Shown here one piece after another: positions 1 to 10,706 of a stretch of 64,000 nucleotides of DNA (the first letter of the stretch is position 1; each line of letters opens with the position of its first letter). Below the pieces are notes generated by a model that saw only the letters and a program-made list of their open reading frames with translations, did no database searches and was not told where the DNA came from. The position numbers and the translations under genes are program-made. The stretch covers positions 256,185,736-256,249,735 of the forward strand of contig OY294067.1 of the NCBI GenBank assembly GCA_958510875.1, read 5' to 3'. Origin of the DNA: Endomychus coccineus. Taxonomy: Eukaryota > Arthropoda > Insecta > Coleoptera > Endomychidae.

Positions 1-320
1 ATGCCACAGATACTATTGTCTACGGAGTTTAGTATAGAATTGTTGTACTCGTTGTAGCATCCGAAATTACAATTTTGTTATTTTTAAATGAAAATTAATA
101 TAATTAGTTTTTCTTTAGTTTTCACAACTATCAGCATTTCAATCAACAATTATATACATTTTTATATTTAATAATAAAAAACGTATAATGGGCGGTAGAA
201 TCCCTGTAAAGAGTATGAATGTAACCCGATAGTCATTGAAATAGAAACACATTATTTTATTTTCAAAACATATTATTTTTTGATATTTACATTGATGTAA
301 ATGAAAGTAATGTTAAACAG
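1..320. other. AT-rich DNA, nothing recognised
   Basis: I see no coding similarity, repeat or structured RNA in this stretch. Confidence 0.5.
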
Positions 321-441
321 CATTGGTCCGAATTGAAGATGTTTTCTTTTACCACCATCCGTAGACATCTTCAATTCGGACCAATGCTAGAAGATGTCTA
401 CGGATGGTGGTAAAAGAAAACATCTTCAATTCGGACCAATG
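321..441. repeat. Nested palindrome (51-bp inverted arms)
   Basis: Positions 321-371 are an exact inverted copy of 391-441, separated by a 19-bp spacer. A 21-bp unit (CATCTTCAATTCGGACCAAT plus G) occurs three times: reversed at 321-341, forward at 366-386 and forward at 421-441. The left half therefore also forms a smaller hairpin of its own. Perfect identity of the arms suggests a recent event, an active foldback or an assembly artefact. Confidence 0.85.
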
Positions 442-2697
442 AACAAATAATCTAAAAAGAAACGCAAAATGTAAACATATAAGCATTTCCGTCAAATGTC
501 AGTATGATCGTAAATTACACCACAAATAATTATTTGAAATAAAATTTTGTACTTTCGTATTAGCAGTATTAAAAAAAACATCAAGACTATACTCACTATT
601 ATATTTGATGCTGTGATCCAACATTCGAACAATGAAAATAATAAACTAGATATAACACAACGTCATCAATGTGTAGTACACATGCAAAAGTTCTCACTTA
701 TACACATCACTAATGTTATACTCTTATGACAAGAATTATATTCACAATATTTAAAACCTTGCATGTAGATACGATACTAAGTACACAATATACAATTAAT
801 AAATTCAATTAAAATATAACTTTCGTCTGCACGAGGACCAAGGATTGAGTAAATGAATAACGTCGAGTATCCGACTCAGATATGCACACGTGTGTAAGCG
901 TATAGAGAGACTGCCCGACGCCTGACCCAAGTAGTTGAGCAGGCGGCAGTATACAAAATACCTAATATATATAGCTACAGCGTGACGGGACGTGACGGAC
1001 TAATGGTTTTGCCCCCCATCTGAAATAGCTCAACGCGTCTAAAGAAGTTTTCACTTCAAAAATGATAATATAAAAAGTCACTCCTATATTTTCGAAACTA
1101 CCAATTCTCTCCAATACAATGATAAGAGGAACGAAGCAATAATCCACGCTCGAACCTAGTACTTTCCAAGTCTATCAGCAGGATATTTTTATACCGGTGT
1201 TGATCCCTATTTTTATTGAGATATACTTGAAAATACTGTGAAACTAAACAAAATTGAAATCACTTTTTAGTGAAAACTTCAAAATAAATAAAATTGTGAC
1301 CTGTGAAAATAGCTCTGAGGATTTGCCAAAGAAAAAGTAAATTTAATGAACATAACCTTGTCACGTTATCCGGTACATACATATCACATTATTCATCAAT
1401 ACATTTGAAATGATGAAAATTGCCTTATTCTTGAATATGTATTGACCAGTCGTCTAATTGAACTAAATCTCACTGTTATAGCTCCAAGGGATACAGTAGA
1501 CGGCTGACTGGATAGGTGAATAACTTTACATCAGTAAACTTTGTTCATAAAGAATTGAATAACACGCTGCAGTGATCAAGTAGGCTACGTACGAACACGT
1601 GCTTCGAGCCCTGTTCGTGGAACCTGAAGGTACAACAACACGAATATATATTTAAATATTATATGCACACGAAGTATTGTAATAGTAATGATGTTACGCT
1701 TATTACCTATTCCCGTATTCTTTATAAGGCTTTATGCATATTAATTTTCATAATTGAAGTCGACGGATTCGATGGATCTTTGATTCAGTCAGATAAATAC
1801 CTACTGGGTGGGTAGTGGGAAGTGAAATGTGGTTTAGCTTGCATTTACGTCCACGGTATATATTTTTGCTGAATGTTAAGCGAACTAGGTTGGGCAAAGA
1901 TTCACTGATTAAATTCTCGTCGCCTATTTGGCATTCACTTCAATATTTCATATTGTGCACTAGTAGTGTAACACTAGATATTTTAAAGTGAAGTTTTCCG
2001 ATTTAATATTGTAATAAGGGAATGTCAAATAAAATATTTTGTGAACATTTCGAAGCGTTCATCTGCCATTATTCGGTAATGGATTAAAAATCACAAAATG
2101 CTATGTCACTTTCAGTTTCTAGAGTTTGACATTAAGCATTCTAGTGCTAGTGTTTCAAGGGACAGTAGGTCAAATTGCACAAAAAATCGGTTTTATTTCA
2201 CGTTGTATCTATTCACTCCAAATATAATGAAACTAGAAGGTAAACCAAGACAGTCAAATGAGTAATTTTCATGGCAAAGAGACATGGAAGAACCGCCTTC
2301 TAGATCTTTCGACCTAGAGTTTTGCTCTATGCTCTTGGCTGCTTTAGGTATAGATAATGTATACAATTTGAAAATAGAATGTATTATATAAGAAACTTTG
2401 CAGTCATAACATAGTTTGGAATATCACACAGCACCTATACCAGAAGAAGGAGCTTCTATAGGATCGAAAGATTGGGAATAATCAACATTTTAAGTTTCAT
2501 ATTTTCAAAAATTAAACTAGCAATATGTCCGTCTTGTTGTAAGATTTTAAAGAACGGTGTAAATTTAAGTTCACTTTAATAATTGTTTTTGTTGTTGTAG
2601 TTAAACGATTTTTTTGAAAGTTAGACCAAAGCAGTTTTAAATTAATTTAAATTTAGTGAAGTTTTGAATCGATACAGTGTATACTTTGGCAGTTATG
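442..2697. other. AT-rich DNA without recognised genes
   Basis: Only short frames with no family resemblance are open here. A slightly GC-richer patch at about 820-1030 shows no recognisable motif. Confidence 0.45.
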
Positions 2698-2862
2698 ATT
2701 TTTTAAATTTTCAACCCTTCAGGAACAGGTGTGTTTATTACACAATTTCAGAAAGACGGATTGCTTCAAAGTTGCTTAAAATTTGATGAAAAATACTATT
2801 GGTGCAAGAATTTTTGTTCTAGACCCCTTTAACGATTGCAGCAATAAATAGCTTCAGAAAAC
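2698..2862 (+). repeat. Dispersed repeat, copy A
   Basis: This stretch shares both ends with 10793-11012: a 'TTTCAACCCTTCAG' block near the start, 'GTGCA(A/G)GAATTTTTGTTCTAG' near the end, then a run ending in 'AGCTTCAG'. The middle is diverged or deleted relative to the other copy. The family is not recognised; a LINE 3' tail or SINE body is possible. Confidence 0.5.
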
Positions 2863-3034
2863 CCAATACACTATTCCAACATCGCCGCGAAAAGTATATA
2901 AATAAGAAGGCTTAATAAGTCAGTTTTGATATGAAACTCTATTATGGCGTTTTCAAAATTAAAGCGATGGAAATCTTCAAGCACATCATCAGTTTTCAGA
3001 TCAATATTGTGAACTGAAATGAAGGTTTGATTCC

Positions 3035-4037
3035 AATATGGCAGTAATAAACTATAAAAGAGTTCACTCTGTGGATACACTATAACACTAGAAATAAAAA
3101 ACAATCATCCTTATCCACTAATAATACTGGTTAAGTACTGACGACGTTTCACCTACCAAGGAGCCATCATCAGAGTAAATTGAATTAGAAATCAAAATGT
3201 GCCTGTTCATATACCATTTGGAATTATTACTCTCTTTAGGAGATAAATCTGCATTCATTAAATTGCTTTCTCACTAACACATTCTTTTAAAATGGTGTGA
3301 CCTGTATTATTAGCAGAAGATGCTAATGCTGATATTGCACCATCATTTTTTTTATATGGGCAAAATAGCATTTTGAAAACGACTCACAAATCGATTTTGT
3401 AAATCTGAAGTCGGAAACTTTGACAAAGGTGTTGCCGTTGCCTGAACGGTTTTTTTAGCTTGTTGTTACATCTATAAACAGTTTCCATTGTCTTAAAAAA
3501 CAAATTTACACAAAACACATTAATAAATTCCATTCTGAATTTGCGATACAACCCGTTTATAGATGTACGAACAAGCTAAAAAATCGTTTAGGCAACATCT
3601 GTGATAACGTTTTCAATTTCGACAAATCCGGGATTTACAAAATCGATTGCGAGTCGTTTTCAAAATGCTATGTTGGCAGCAAACTAGAAGGAACATTCTA
3701 ACTTGGTATAAAAAACATTTTGCCAACATTAAAAAAATAATGGTGCAGAACATTTTTAAATACATGTCACACCATTTCTCAAGAAAGTTTGTCACTCTTG
3801 AAACAGAGAGTAATGACAAATATCTGGGTAATTAAGAAGGGAGTTTAGATTAATCTCCAGCTGAGGATAATCCATTATATACCCTATTAATTCCAAATAG
3901 TATTCAAACAGGAACATTTTGTTTTCTAATTTGGTGTATTTTGATGATGGCTATTTAGAGACTGAAAGGTCCTCAGTACTTTGACAGTATTCTAGTGGAT
4001 AAGGGTGATTGATTTTTAATTATAGCGAATATGGCAG
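3035..4037. mobile_element. Palindromic Penelope-like (PLE) foldback with 10-bp target duplication
   Basis: Two 5'-truncated fragments of one PLE family are joined head to head, so both 3' ends face outwards. The left fragment runs on the minus strand (about 3045-3500) and the right on the plus strand (about 3540-4027). Both hold relics of a GIY-YIG endonuclease frame. Around 3620-3680 the plus strand reads KSGIYKI...KCYVG, broken by a small insertion, and 3350-3420 holds the matching minus-strand relic. Both outer ends carry the 'GTGGATAAGG.TGATTG' tail. AATATGGCAG at 3035-3044 and again at 4028-4037 flanks the unit exactly, which indicates insertion as a single unit. No frame is intact. Confidence 0.75.
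3136..3177 (-). ncRNA. Hammerhead-ribozyme-like core, left arm of PLE foldback
   Basis: Read on the minus strand: TACT, the core CTGATGA, a short stem-loop, GAAA, the self-complementary pentamer CGTCG, TC, then AGTA. TACT/AGTA form a short helix I. CGTCG could form helix III only between two molecules, as in dimeric minimal hammerheads. Type I hammerheads are known in PLE terminal repeats. Helix II is imperfect here, so activity is doubtful. Confidence 0.5.
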
Positions 4038-5568
4038 GTTATTTGGCAAAAAAAGCAACAGTTGAAAAGAACGCCTAACCTGGAGTACACTTTCTGATCA
4101 TAAATATACTTGAAATATATTAGTTAAAAACGCATATGATAATTCAGAACTATACATATTTCAATATATGAAATTTAATCCCAGTATACTTGAAAATAAT
4201 CGGCAAGTCTGTTCATTTCCAAAAAGCAATCAAGTAAATTTAGAAACTAAGTATCCTATGTTTCATTCAAGAATGTGGATAGGAGGCGAGCTGGGTTTAT
4301 ACAGATTCTGTTTTGCTCATCTAGTAATAAAATGTTATACGTTTTACTAGTTATTCCTTTAATTTCCTGTAGTTCTCTCTTAAATTTTGAGATAGCAATG
4401 CACTTGCATTAATATTCACTTTAAATTTGATATGTACGTTTTCTACTTTATCATTTCATCTCTCAATAAAAGAATACGAAAAAGAGAGGTAATTCAGGTG
4501 CCTGTATAAATTTAATAATAAAGAAATATACATCGTTCGGTAGTATGTATAATTAGTAGTTGGTATGGATGAAGATTGAGAAGGGTGGGGCGGCTGGTCC
4601 ATCCTGTTTCTATTTGTAGAATTTAGTAAAACAATGAATCACAATGAAAATGGAAAGAATAATTTGAAGGCGATGATCCGATAAACAACCAAAACAAATC
4701 GTTGCAGTAGTAAAGTGTAGTAAGTATTATAGTGAATCGAAATATCTCGCACTCCAAGGTGATTTGTATTTGAATGTGCGGATGTGGTTATACATTATTA
4801 TAATGCCCTTGAGTTTATCTGCAGACTGGACCTTTTCCAAGTGCGCGTACACGCATGCTGTTATTTGCACACTGGCCAATGCAACTCTATTAATAGCTCA
4901 ATGGCAACACGGCAGTCTTTGTGTCGATAACATGTTATGCAACTAATCCAAGGTCAGAGAAAGTTGATCCACTGCATTCGGTCGATAGTTCTTATTCTTA
5001 GATCACCGTGTAACGCATAGAAGAAATCTATCCGAACCCACCGGGCTGCCAGCGACGGAATAAGGGAAACGACAGGTGTTGGACGAATGGGAACTGAATA
5101 TACTTTCCAATAGACGAATGCTTGAACTTGATTCTTTCGAACATTAAACTGACTGACAATAGACTGAGGGCATAAAAGCAATAAACTATATACGATTATA
5201 CTAATAGGGCATTCATAAGGACAATTCAAAAATACGTATAGCCTCTAATCGATTTAAGAATGCTTAGTAAAATGAGCAGAAGATGAAACCAATTCGAATT
5301 TATTCAGTAACAAATATCTCGTCATTAGAACAGATGAGAACTATAATTTTGAAAATAATGCTTGGACTGATCAAATTTTTCTGCGCCAAATAGATCCAGG
5401 AACTGAAGCTGCCCTAATACAGATTCGTATCTTGAGACCATATTCATTTGGAGTCAAACCTGGTTCATCTCACTGAATATATCAAAATGTAATATTCTTC
5501 ACCTCGGAAAAAACAATCCACACGTACAATACATCATAATCAATTCTCTAATGAATCATGTCATAATA
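4038..5568. other. AT-rich DNA, no gene recognised
   Basis: The only longer frame, minus strand 4954-5229 (91 aa), has no recognisable domain. Its slightly higher GC around 4980-5110 could mark an old element. Confidence 0.4.
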
Positions 5569-6306
5569 CGAGGGTGAAAAGTCCCTGAAAAATTAAACAA
5601 GAAATGATTTATTTGGTCGAAACTTATTTTATTTCTCAACATTTATCTCCTTGTAGCTCCATACATCACTTCGTCCAAAATTTTTCTAATTTTTCGATCC
5701 CTTCCAAATAATACGATTTCGGCAATCCTTCAGAATAGGCGTTTGTTTGAGTGATGACATCATCATTGGAGTCAAATCTTTTTCCGCCGAACCATTTCCT
5801 CAAGTTTGGAAATAGGTAAAAATCGTATGGTAACCAATTCGAACCAAATTCAAACCAAATTCAAAAATGTATGCAAAATGTTCCGTACCCGTACGGTTGA
5901 GATGCCAATAGCCTCAGGAATCTCGTGCACTTTAACTCGCCGATCGTCCAATATCATACCATGGATTTTATCGACGATTTCTGGCGTTATAACCTCAATT
6001 GGACGACCAGAACGTTCGGCGTTCTTTGTGGTCGTATTACCACAACGAAAATCAGTAAACGACTTGTGAATCGTTCCAATCGATGATGAAAAATCCCCAT
6101 AATGTTTAAGAAGCGATGCTTTGGTTTGCGTTATGTTTTTTCCACGCAAGATATAATGTTTAATCAAGGCCCGAAATTCAAAATAGTACTGAATGAAATA
6201 TCAGTCTGAAAATTTTAATGCTTTCTAGTTAAAGATGGTACATCACAAATGTCACATGAAATTTTCGATTGTGGCGCCATCTGTTTTATTTTTCAGCTTG
6301 CCCTCG
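5569..6306 (-). mobile_element. Internally deleted mariner element
   Basis: The terminal inverted repeats begin CGAGGG at 5569 and end CCCTCG at 6306. Each is bordered by the dinucleotide TA (5567-5568 and 6307-6308), the mariner/Tc1 target duplication. The length is about 738 bp, against about 1.3 kb for a full mariner. The minus strand codes for the N-terminal and C-terminal parts of the transposase with the middle missing, so the element cannot supply its own transposase. Confidence 0.9.
5636..6190 (-). pseudogene. Mariner transposase pseudogene, N- and C-terminal parts only
   Basis: Residues from 6167 down to 5850 give the mariner N-terminal helix-turn-helix region: IKHYILRGKNITQTKA, then RSGRPIEV, then DDRRVKVHEI and GISTVRV. 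A second frame from about 5838 to the stop at 5636-5638 reads YDFYLFPNLRKW, GGKRFDS, then the C-terminal GIEKLEKFW and ELQGDKC. This includes the third catalytic Asp region (YDFYLFPNL). The segment with the first two catalytic aspartates is deleted, and an in-frame stop lies just upstream of IQYYFEFRAL with no good ATG. It is a broken mariner transposase of the family whose proteins carry 'FRALIKHYxLRGKN'. The two parts lie in different frames, so no functional protein can be made. Confidence 0.88.
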
Positions 6307-6485
6307 TATAACTATCTTGGTATTACAATAACAAACGTTCTTCGTTCAGTAATATCTGAAAGCGTGCGAACTCTAAACTTTACATTCTAATGGAAAGTCT
6401 CCAAAGGCTTTCTTGAAGCTTTTTATAACGCTATATCCGACCTCTTCTAGAGTAATGCAATGTTATAAGGCTTCCAACCTTAATC
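6307..6485. other. Spacer, nothing recognised
   Basis: Short AT-rich stretch between the mariner and the non-LTR remnant. Confidence 0.4.
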
Positions 6486-7390
6486 GGAGATAGAGAAATG
6501 CTGGAGAGAGTCCAACGCCGTGCTCCCAAAAAGAGTAAACATCTCCTACAAAGAACGTACCTATGGAAAGGTACAAAAGGACGGAATGGCAAGGTGTTTG
6601 TGTTTACACAGACTTTTCAAACCAACCTTGGAAACAAAGAAAATTGGGGACAGGGGAAAAGTTCACCCTGTTAGGGAAATCGCAATCTGTTAGTATACCG
6701 ATAGATCAGAAGGTACAGGGACCAAGGTATTTGGGTCCAGAACCAAATACTCAGAACCTACCTATTGGTAAGTATACCAGTATCTTTCAAGCGAACGTCC
6801 ATGGACATGAGCACAACTAAAACTGGACAAAAGATACAAAAAGAAGGACATGGACATCATGTCTGTTAGTTAAGCAACCATAAAAGCGCTGTGCTCAGTC
6901 AGTAGCCCAAGGATGATTTTGCCTGCAAAACCAAACTAAACACCGTTGGAAAACAGAACACAATCACCTTTCACTGGATCCCAGGACATAAAGGAATTGA
7001 AACTCCTATGATAGGACCGGGACGCTTCTGCGGTATAGGAACACAAAATATACAGGAAATCCTCAGACGAGGCTAATAACACTGTAGTTCTCTTTCGGGA
7101 CATAGACAGTCCGATTCTCTTACGTAACTTTAGGAAATATGACGTCTTGGAAAAGGGTAAGCAGAAATATACATAGAGGAGGAAACACCAATACATTTGT
7201 TCACTAACCGCGAAACTACCCTCCTCAGCAGAAACAAATACTTCCTGATACAATACCATAGAGGAAATTACAAAGGAAATATCTCAAGGATCTACTGCGT
7301 ACTGGTATAAAACAGCGAGAGAGATACAGTAGTCCTTTGAGGACGCTGTAGTAACAACATCTCTAATCCAACACCTATTCTTTCTCAAAT
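6486..7390 (+). pseudogene. Non-LTR retrotransposon remnant: RNase H and C-terminal zinc-knuckle region
   Basis: Several frames of the plus strand show pieces of the RNase H domain found after the RT in R1/Jockey-superfamily elements. VYTDFSN at about 6600 corresponds to the first catalytic Asp motif, SIFQANVH follows at about 6780, and TFHWIPGHKGIE at about 6970 is the last RNase H motif. Downstream, EEETPIHLF at about 7180 matches the C-terminal zinc-knuckle region that follows RNase H in these elements. The pieces lie in different frames with stops between them. The same tail occurs at 35690-35925. The reading is clear at motif level, but the exact clade is not determined. Confidence 0.65.
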
Positions 7391-7482
7391 TAAGATTTCA
7401 TTCTGACCCTAAACATATCAGAAATGGATTACCGTAAGAATTTCGCCTAATAACTCCCATAAATATCTGCTTTCATACTCAC

Positions 7483-7618
7483 TAATAAACATAAAAGAGT
7501 TCATACTGTCGATATACTATTACACTATAAAAAGAAACAATCACCTGAAAGGTCCTTGGTACTTTAACAGTATTTTTAGTGGATAAGGGTGATTGTTTTG
7601 TTTTATAATGAATACTGA
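7483..7618. repeat. Small PLE-derived foldback
   Basis: The left part (7488-7545) is the reversed outer end seen at 3045 and 42050 (ATAAAAGAGTTCA..., then AACAATCACC). The right part (7546-7610) is the forward outer end (GGTCC, AGTATTTTTAGTGGATAAGG, GTGATTGTTT). The two are joined directly with the body missing. Flanks resemble each other only weakly (ATACTCAC versus ATACTGAC), so a target duplication is uncertain. Confidence 0.6.
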
Positions 7619-7641
7619 CACTTACTGGTCCAAATATATAA

Positions 7642-7893
7642 ATGAATAATATTTTTTTAATTTTACTAATGTTATGCAATCTAATATTCAGTTCTGCCCA
7701 GAATTCGAGAATAATAACTATTTCAGCATCAAGTAATAATCATACATCTATCACAAACCACAACACTATAGTAACATGTCTTTACAATTCAAAAAAATCT
7801 TGCTGGATACAGTTCTATGAACTATATAATAATGAAAATATCGCGATTGATGATGGCATTAAGATGATAAATAATAATTTCATGCTTAACTAA
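7642..7893 (+). CDS. Small putative secreted protein, unrecognised
   Basis: An 83-codon frame begins with an ATG and a classical signal-peptide-like start: MNNIFLILLMLCNLIFSSAQ, with a plausible cleavage after SSAQ. The mature part is Asn/Ser-rich and has two cysteines in the short block TCLYNSKKSCW. It ends at a stop codon about 90 bp before a PLE insertion. I recognise no family. It could be a genuine small secreted peptide gene, an exon, or chance; AT-rich DNA often gives hydrophobic starts. There is no repeat overlap and no other evidence of expression. Confidence 0.25.
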   Translation: MNNIFLILLMLCNLIFSSAQNSRIITISASSNNHTSITNHNTIVTCLYNSKKSCWIQFYELYNNENIAIDDGIKMINNNFMLN

Positions 7894-7983
7894 CGATAAA
7901 TGACCACATTCTCCATAGTCAACACATATATTAACCATGAAAAATGTCTCAAAATTTCTGAAAAACAAAATTTCTGAAAAACA

Positions 7984-9051
7984 TACTTTCAGTATGGTGA
8001 GCAATTTTTTGGACAAATATTCGGCACAGCAATGGGATCTCCTATTTCAGCTACCATTGCTAACCTCGTTATGGAGTGCCTAGAGGAATCTGTTATGAGT
8101 TCATTAGATTTTCGGCCTGTATTCTTTAAACGGTATGTAGACGATTGCCTTATGTGTGTTCCCAACGATAAAATTCAATATGTAATTGATAAATTTAACA
8201 ATTTTCACTGTAAACTTCAATTCACTTGTGAAATAGAATTAAACAATAACATAAATTTCCTAGATATGAACATTAGGCATGATGCTGATGGAAAAATAAA
8301 AACCTCTTGGTTTACTAAAGAAGTATGGTCTCAACGTTATCTTCACTTCAATTCCGTTGCACCAGCTTGTTATAAAAAAAGTGTCATAAACAGCCTTACA
8401 GATCGCGCGATAAAATTGTCCCACGCAGATGACCGCCCCAAAAATTTAAAAATTGTTCGTACTACACTAGAATTGAATGGCTACCCAAAAACTTTTTTCA
8501 ATCCTATCATTAAAGAAAGAATAAACAAAATCTATAATGGTTCGTCTAATAAAAATAACATAAAAGGTAATACAGACAATTTTATAACTCTACCTTACAT
8601 TCCGGAGACCTCAGAGAAAATCAAAAAATGTTTGAAAAAGTATGATATAAATGTTGCGCATAAACCTACTAACTGTGTTGGGAAATATTTCTCAAATCTA
8701 AAACCGTTAATACCCAAAGATAAACAAACCCACACAGTGTATAAATTGAATTGTTTAGATTGTGATGGAACCTATACTGGAATCTCTAAACAATATTTAC
8801 AAAAAAGAATGTACGGCCATAAATATAGCACAAGAAATAACAACTTAGAAAATTCCACCGCCCTTGCTAAGCATTGCTTTGATTATAACCATCAATTTGA
8901 TTACAAAAATGTTAATATCTTAACTAAGGAAACCAATTATTATAAAAGATCTATCCTGGAGATGATTCACATAAAACGGGACCCCAAATCTGTAAATCAT
9001 AGGGTAGACACACAAAATCTAAGTCATATTTATACTAATTTGATTAAATAA
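7984..9051 (+). CDS. Penelope-like reverse transcriptase / GIY-YIG endonuclease, 5'-truncated
   Basis: The frame is open from the insertion point at 7984; the first ATG (8032) is an internal RT Met, not the native start. RT motifs: YGEQFFGQIFGTAMGSPIS spans the junction, and the catalytic box YVDD is at residues 35-38 counted from 8032. INFLDMNI follows at about 74-81. The C-terminal third is a GIY-YIG nuclease in the PLE style: VYKLNCLDC (236-244), YTG (248-250), R259, H263, H281 and E310. PLEs copy RNA at nicked target DNA using this pair of activities. The N-terminal half of the RT is missing, so the product cannot be a working polymerase, though the remaining 340 or so codons have no stop. 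This points to a young insertion. Confidence 0.88.
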   Translation, partial: YFQYGEQFFGQIFGTAMGSPISATIANLVMECLEESVMSSLDFRPVFFKRYVDDCLMCVPNDKIQYVIDKFNNFHCKLQFTCEIELNNNINFLDMNIRHDADGKIKTSWFTKEVWSQRYLHFNSVAPACYKKSVINSLTDRAIKLSHADDRPKNLKIVRTTLELNGYPKTFFNPIIKERINKIYNGSSNKNNIKGNTDNFITLPYIPETSEKIKKCLKKYDINVAHKPTNCVGKYFSNLKPLIPKDKQTHTVYKLNCLDCDGTYTGISKQYLQKRMYGHKYSTRNNNLENSTALAKHCFDYNHQFDYKNVNILTKETNYYKRSILEMIHIKRDPKSVNHRVDTQNLSHIYTNLIK

Positions 9052-9457
9052 TCTCTTGCAAATTCTTACATACGTCTTTATAAGTGTAGAAAATGTTTTT
9101 AGGAAGAATTCGTAATAGTTATTTCCCAGTACAGGTCTGAAACCTTTCTTAAGTGCCTTGTCATAAATCCTACACATCTGGTTTCGAAAGTAGATACTTG
9201 ACAAATAACTTCGTTCTTCTCAATTGTTGTGAGAATACCAATCAATATGCACTCATATATTTTAATAATATTACTGAATAGCGGATTCTTACTACAAAAA
9301 AATAATTTTTTATACATTAATTCTGACGATACAATTTCGATTATTCGTGGTTCTGTTCGTTTCGACGGCGTGGGCTCTTTTAATTGAAGTTAAATTGTGC
9401 GATTTGGACGCTTGTGCTATAATTAGTTTTAATAAACCCCCTTTTTAGACATAGTGA
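9052..9457 (+). other. 3' untranslated part of PLE copy 1
   Basis: It lies inside the element between the stop codon and the hammerhead. The equivalent stretch in copy 2 (61015-61284) is shorter. No further motif is seen. Confidence 0.6.
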
Positions 9458-9499
9458 GTCTTCTGATGATGGTCGTGAGACCGAAACGTACGTAAAGAC
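9458..9499 (+). ncRNA. Type I hammerhead ribozyme motif in PLE copy 1
   Basis: GTCTT (9458-9462) can pair with AAGAC (9495-9499) as helix I. CTGATGA (9463-9469) is the conserved core. GGTC/GACC (9471-9474 and 9479-9482) form helix II closed by GTGA. GAAA (9483-9486) completes the core. CGTACG (9487-9492) is self-complementary and would serve as helix III between two molecules. TA (9493-9494) is the cleavage dinucleotide position. One extra T (9470) follows CTGATGA before helix II, a departure from the strict consensus. Hammerheads near PLE termini are established for many animals. Confidence 0.7.
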
Positions 9500-9561
9500 G
9501 AATAGTTAAAACAAAGTGTTATTGTGACCTATTTCCCGAGAATTTTTATATATGAAAAACA

Positions 9562-10700
9562 GTACCTATTTTATACCAATTGCTTTTGAAACGTCAATAA
9601 TAATTTAAAATTTAAGTCTGAATATGGTTTAATTCACACAATTCATGTAAATCGACACTACCAGGTTCCGAGGTCAAAGGTTACACTCATGTTCAGGCAC
9701 ATATAAGAATGGATTCAATATATAATATTTTACAACATCATATGGTTTTCTTTGAGTAGTTTCAAGTTCATACAGTTACTTATTTTATGAGCTGTGATAA
9801 TGGATATGTTCATATTTTGAAATTCAGGAAGCTTATTTAAACTTAAATTTTAATATGGACTCAACTCACACTTGGGTGATACCTATTATTCGAATAATTT
9901 TTATTGATTATTCAATTTCTAACTTCGATTGGCGATAGAGAAATTTCGCTGAGCCCCCAACAGCCATATATCCTTAGTATGTAAGAGAACAAATATAGCA
10001 TGATACACGTGAGGAAATGTCGAAACGCATTTTATAAATAGCTTCACGTACAATACACAATGCAAATAACACAAGAGGGAGATTGTGCGTGAGAGGACGT
10101 AACATCTTTCAGAAGCACATTGCCCAACAAGTTTGCAATACTCGACAAAAAACTCAACACTTTTAAACTAGGCTCATTTATTCAGAGCCACATTACAACC
10201 TCTCATCTATGACCCGATGGCGGCACGTGTCTCCAACTACTTAATATAATGGATAGGTACTAATATCAATACAGCTGCGGACTTGTGGAATACACAATGC
10301 GTGTTTCAGCTGTATTAATTATTAAACAGATTATTGCAATATCTCTTTGTGAATTTTTAGTCGCGCAAGTTAGAAATAACGCAATGCTACTTCGATACGT
10401 TTTTTGTTCTTATGTAAATTCTTCTGTTCATGTTACATTGTAACTTCATTTTCAAAATATACAATAAGGAGCGATTGAAACAATATATCTATTTAAAGGA
10501 AGATCATGTGGGGAAAACTTAATTACTAATGGAATCCGAAAGTTCAACATGTGATTTGGTTACTGATTTTCATATAATTGTTTTACATATTATAAGATAT
10601 TCTTCGCATTTGTGTAATGAAAGTGAAATAGATTATTTCTTTCATTACCTTCACACAACTATAAATAATATTCAAGTTAATAATGTTTTAAGGGAATGTA
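9562..10700. other. AT-rich DNA, nothing recognised
   Basis: The short frame at 10529-10753 runs into the tRNA-like segment below and is not credible as a gene. Confidence 0.4.
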
Positions 10701-10706
10701 AATGTA

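Larger units (their letters stand above)
7984..9552 (+). mobile_element. 5'-truncated Penelope-like element, copy 1, with 9-bp target duplication
   Basis: The element starts abruptly inside the RT domain (codon for Y of YFQYGEQFFGQ) and runs through RT, linker and GIY-YIG endonuclease to a 3' untranslated part. That part carries a hammerhead motif about 50 bp from the 3' end. TGAAAAACA at 7975-7983 and again at 9553-9561 brackets it, a target duplication that fixes both ends. Truncation of the 5' end is typical for target-primed insertion. A second, decayed copy lies at 59868-61380. Confidence 0.88.
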
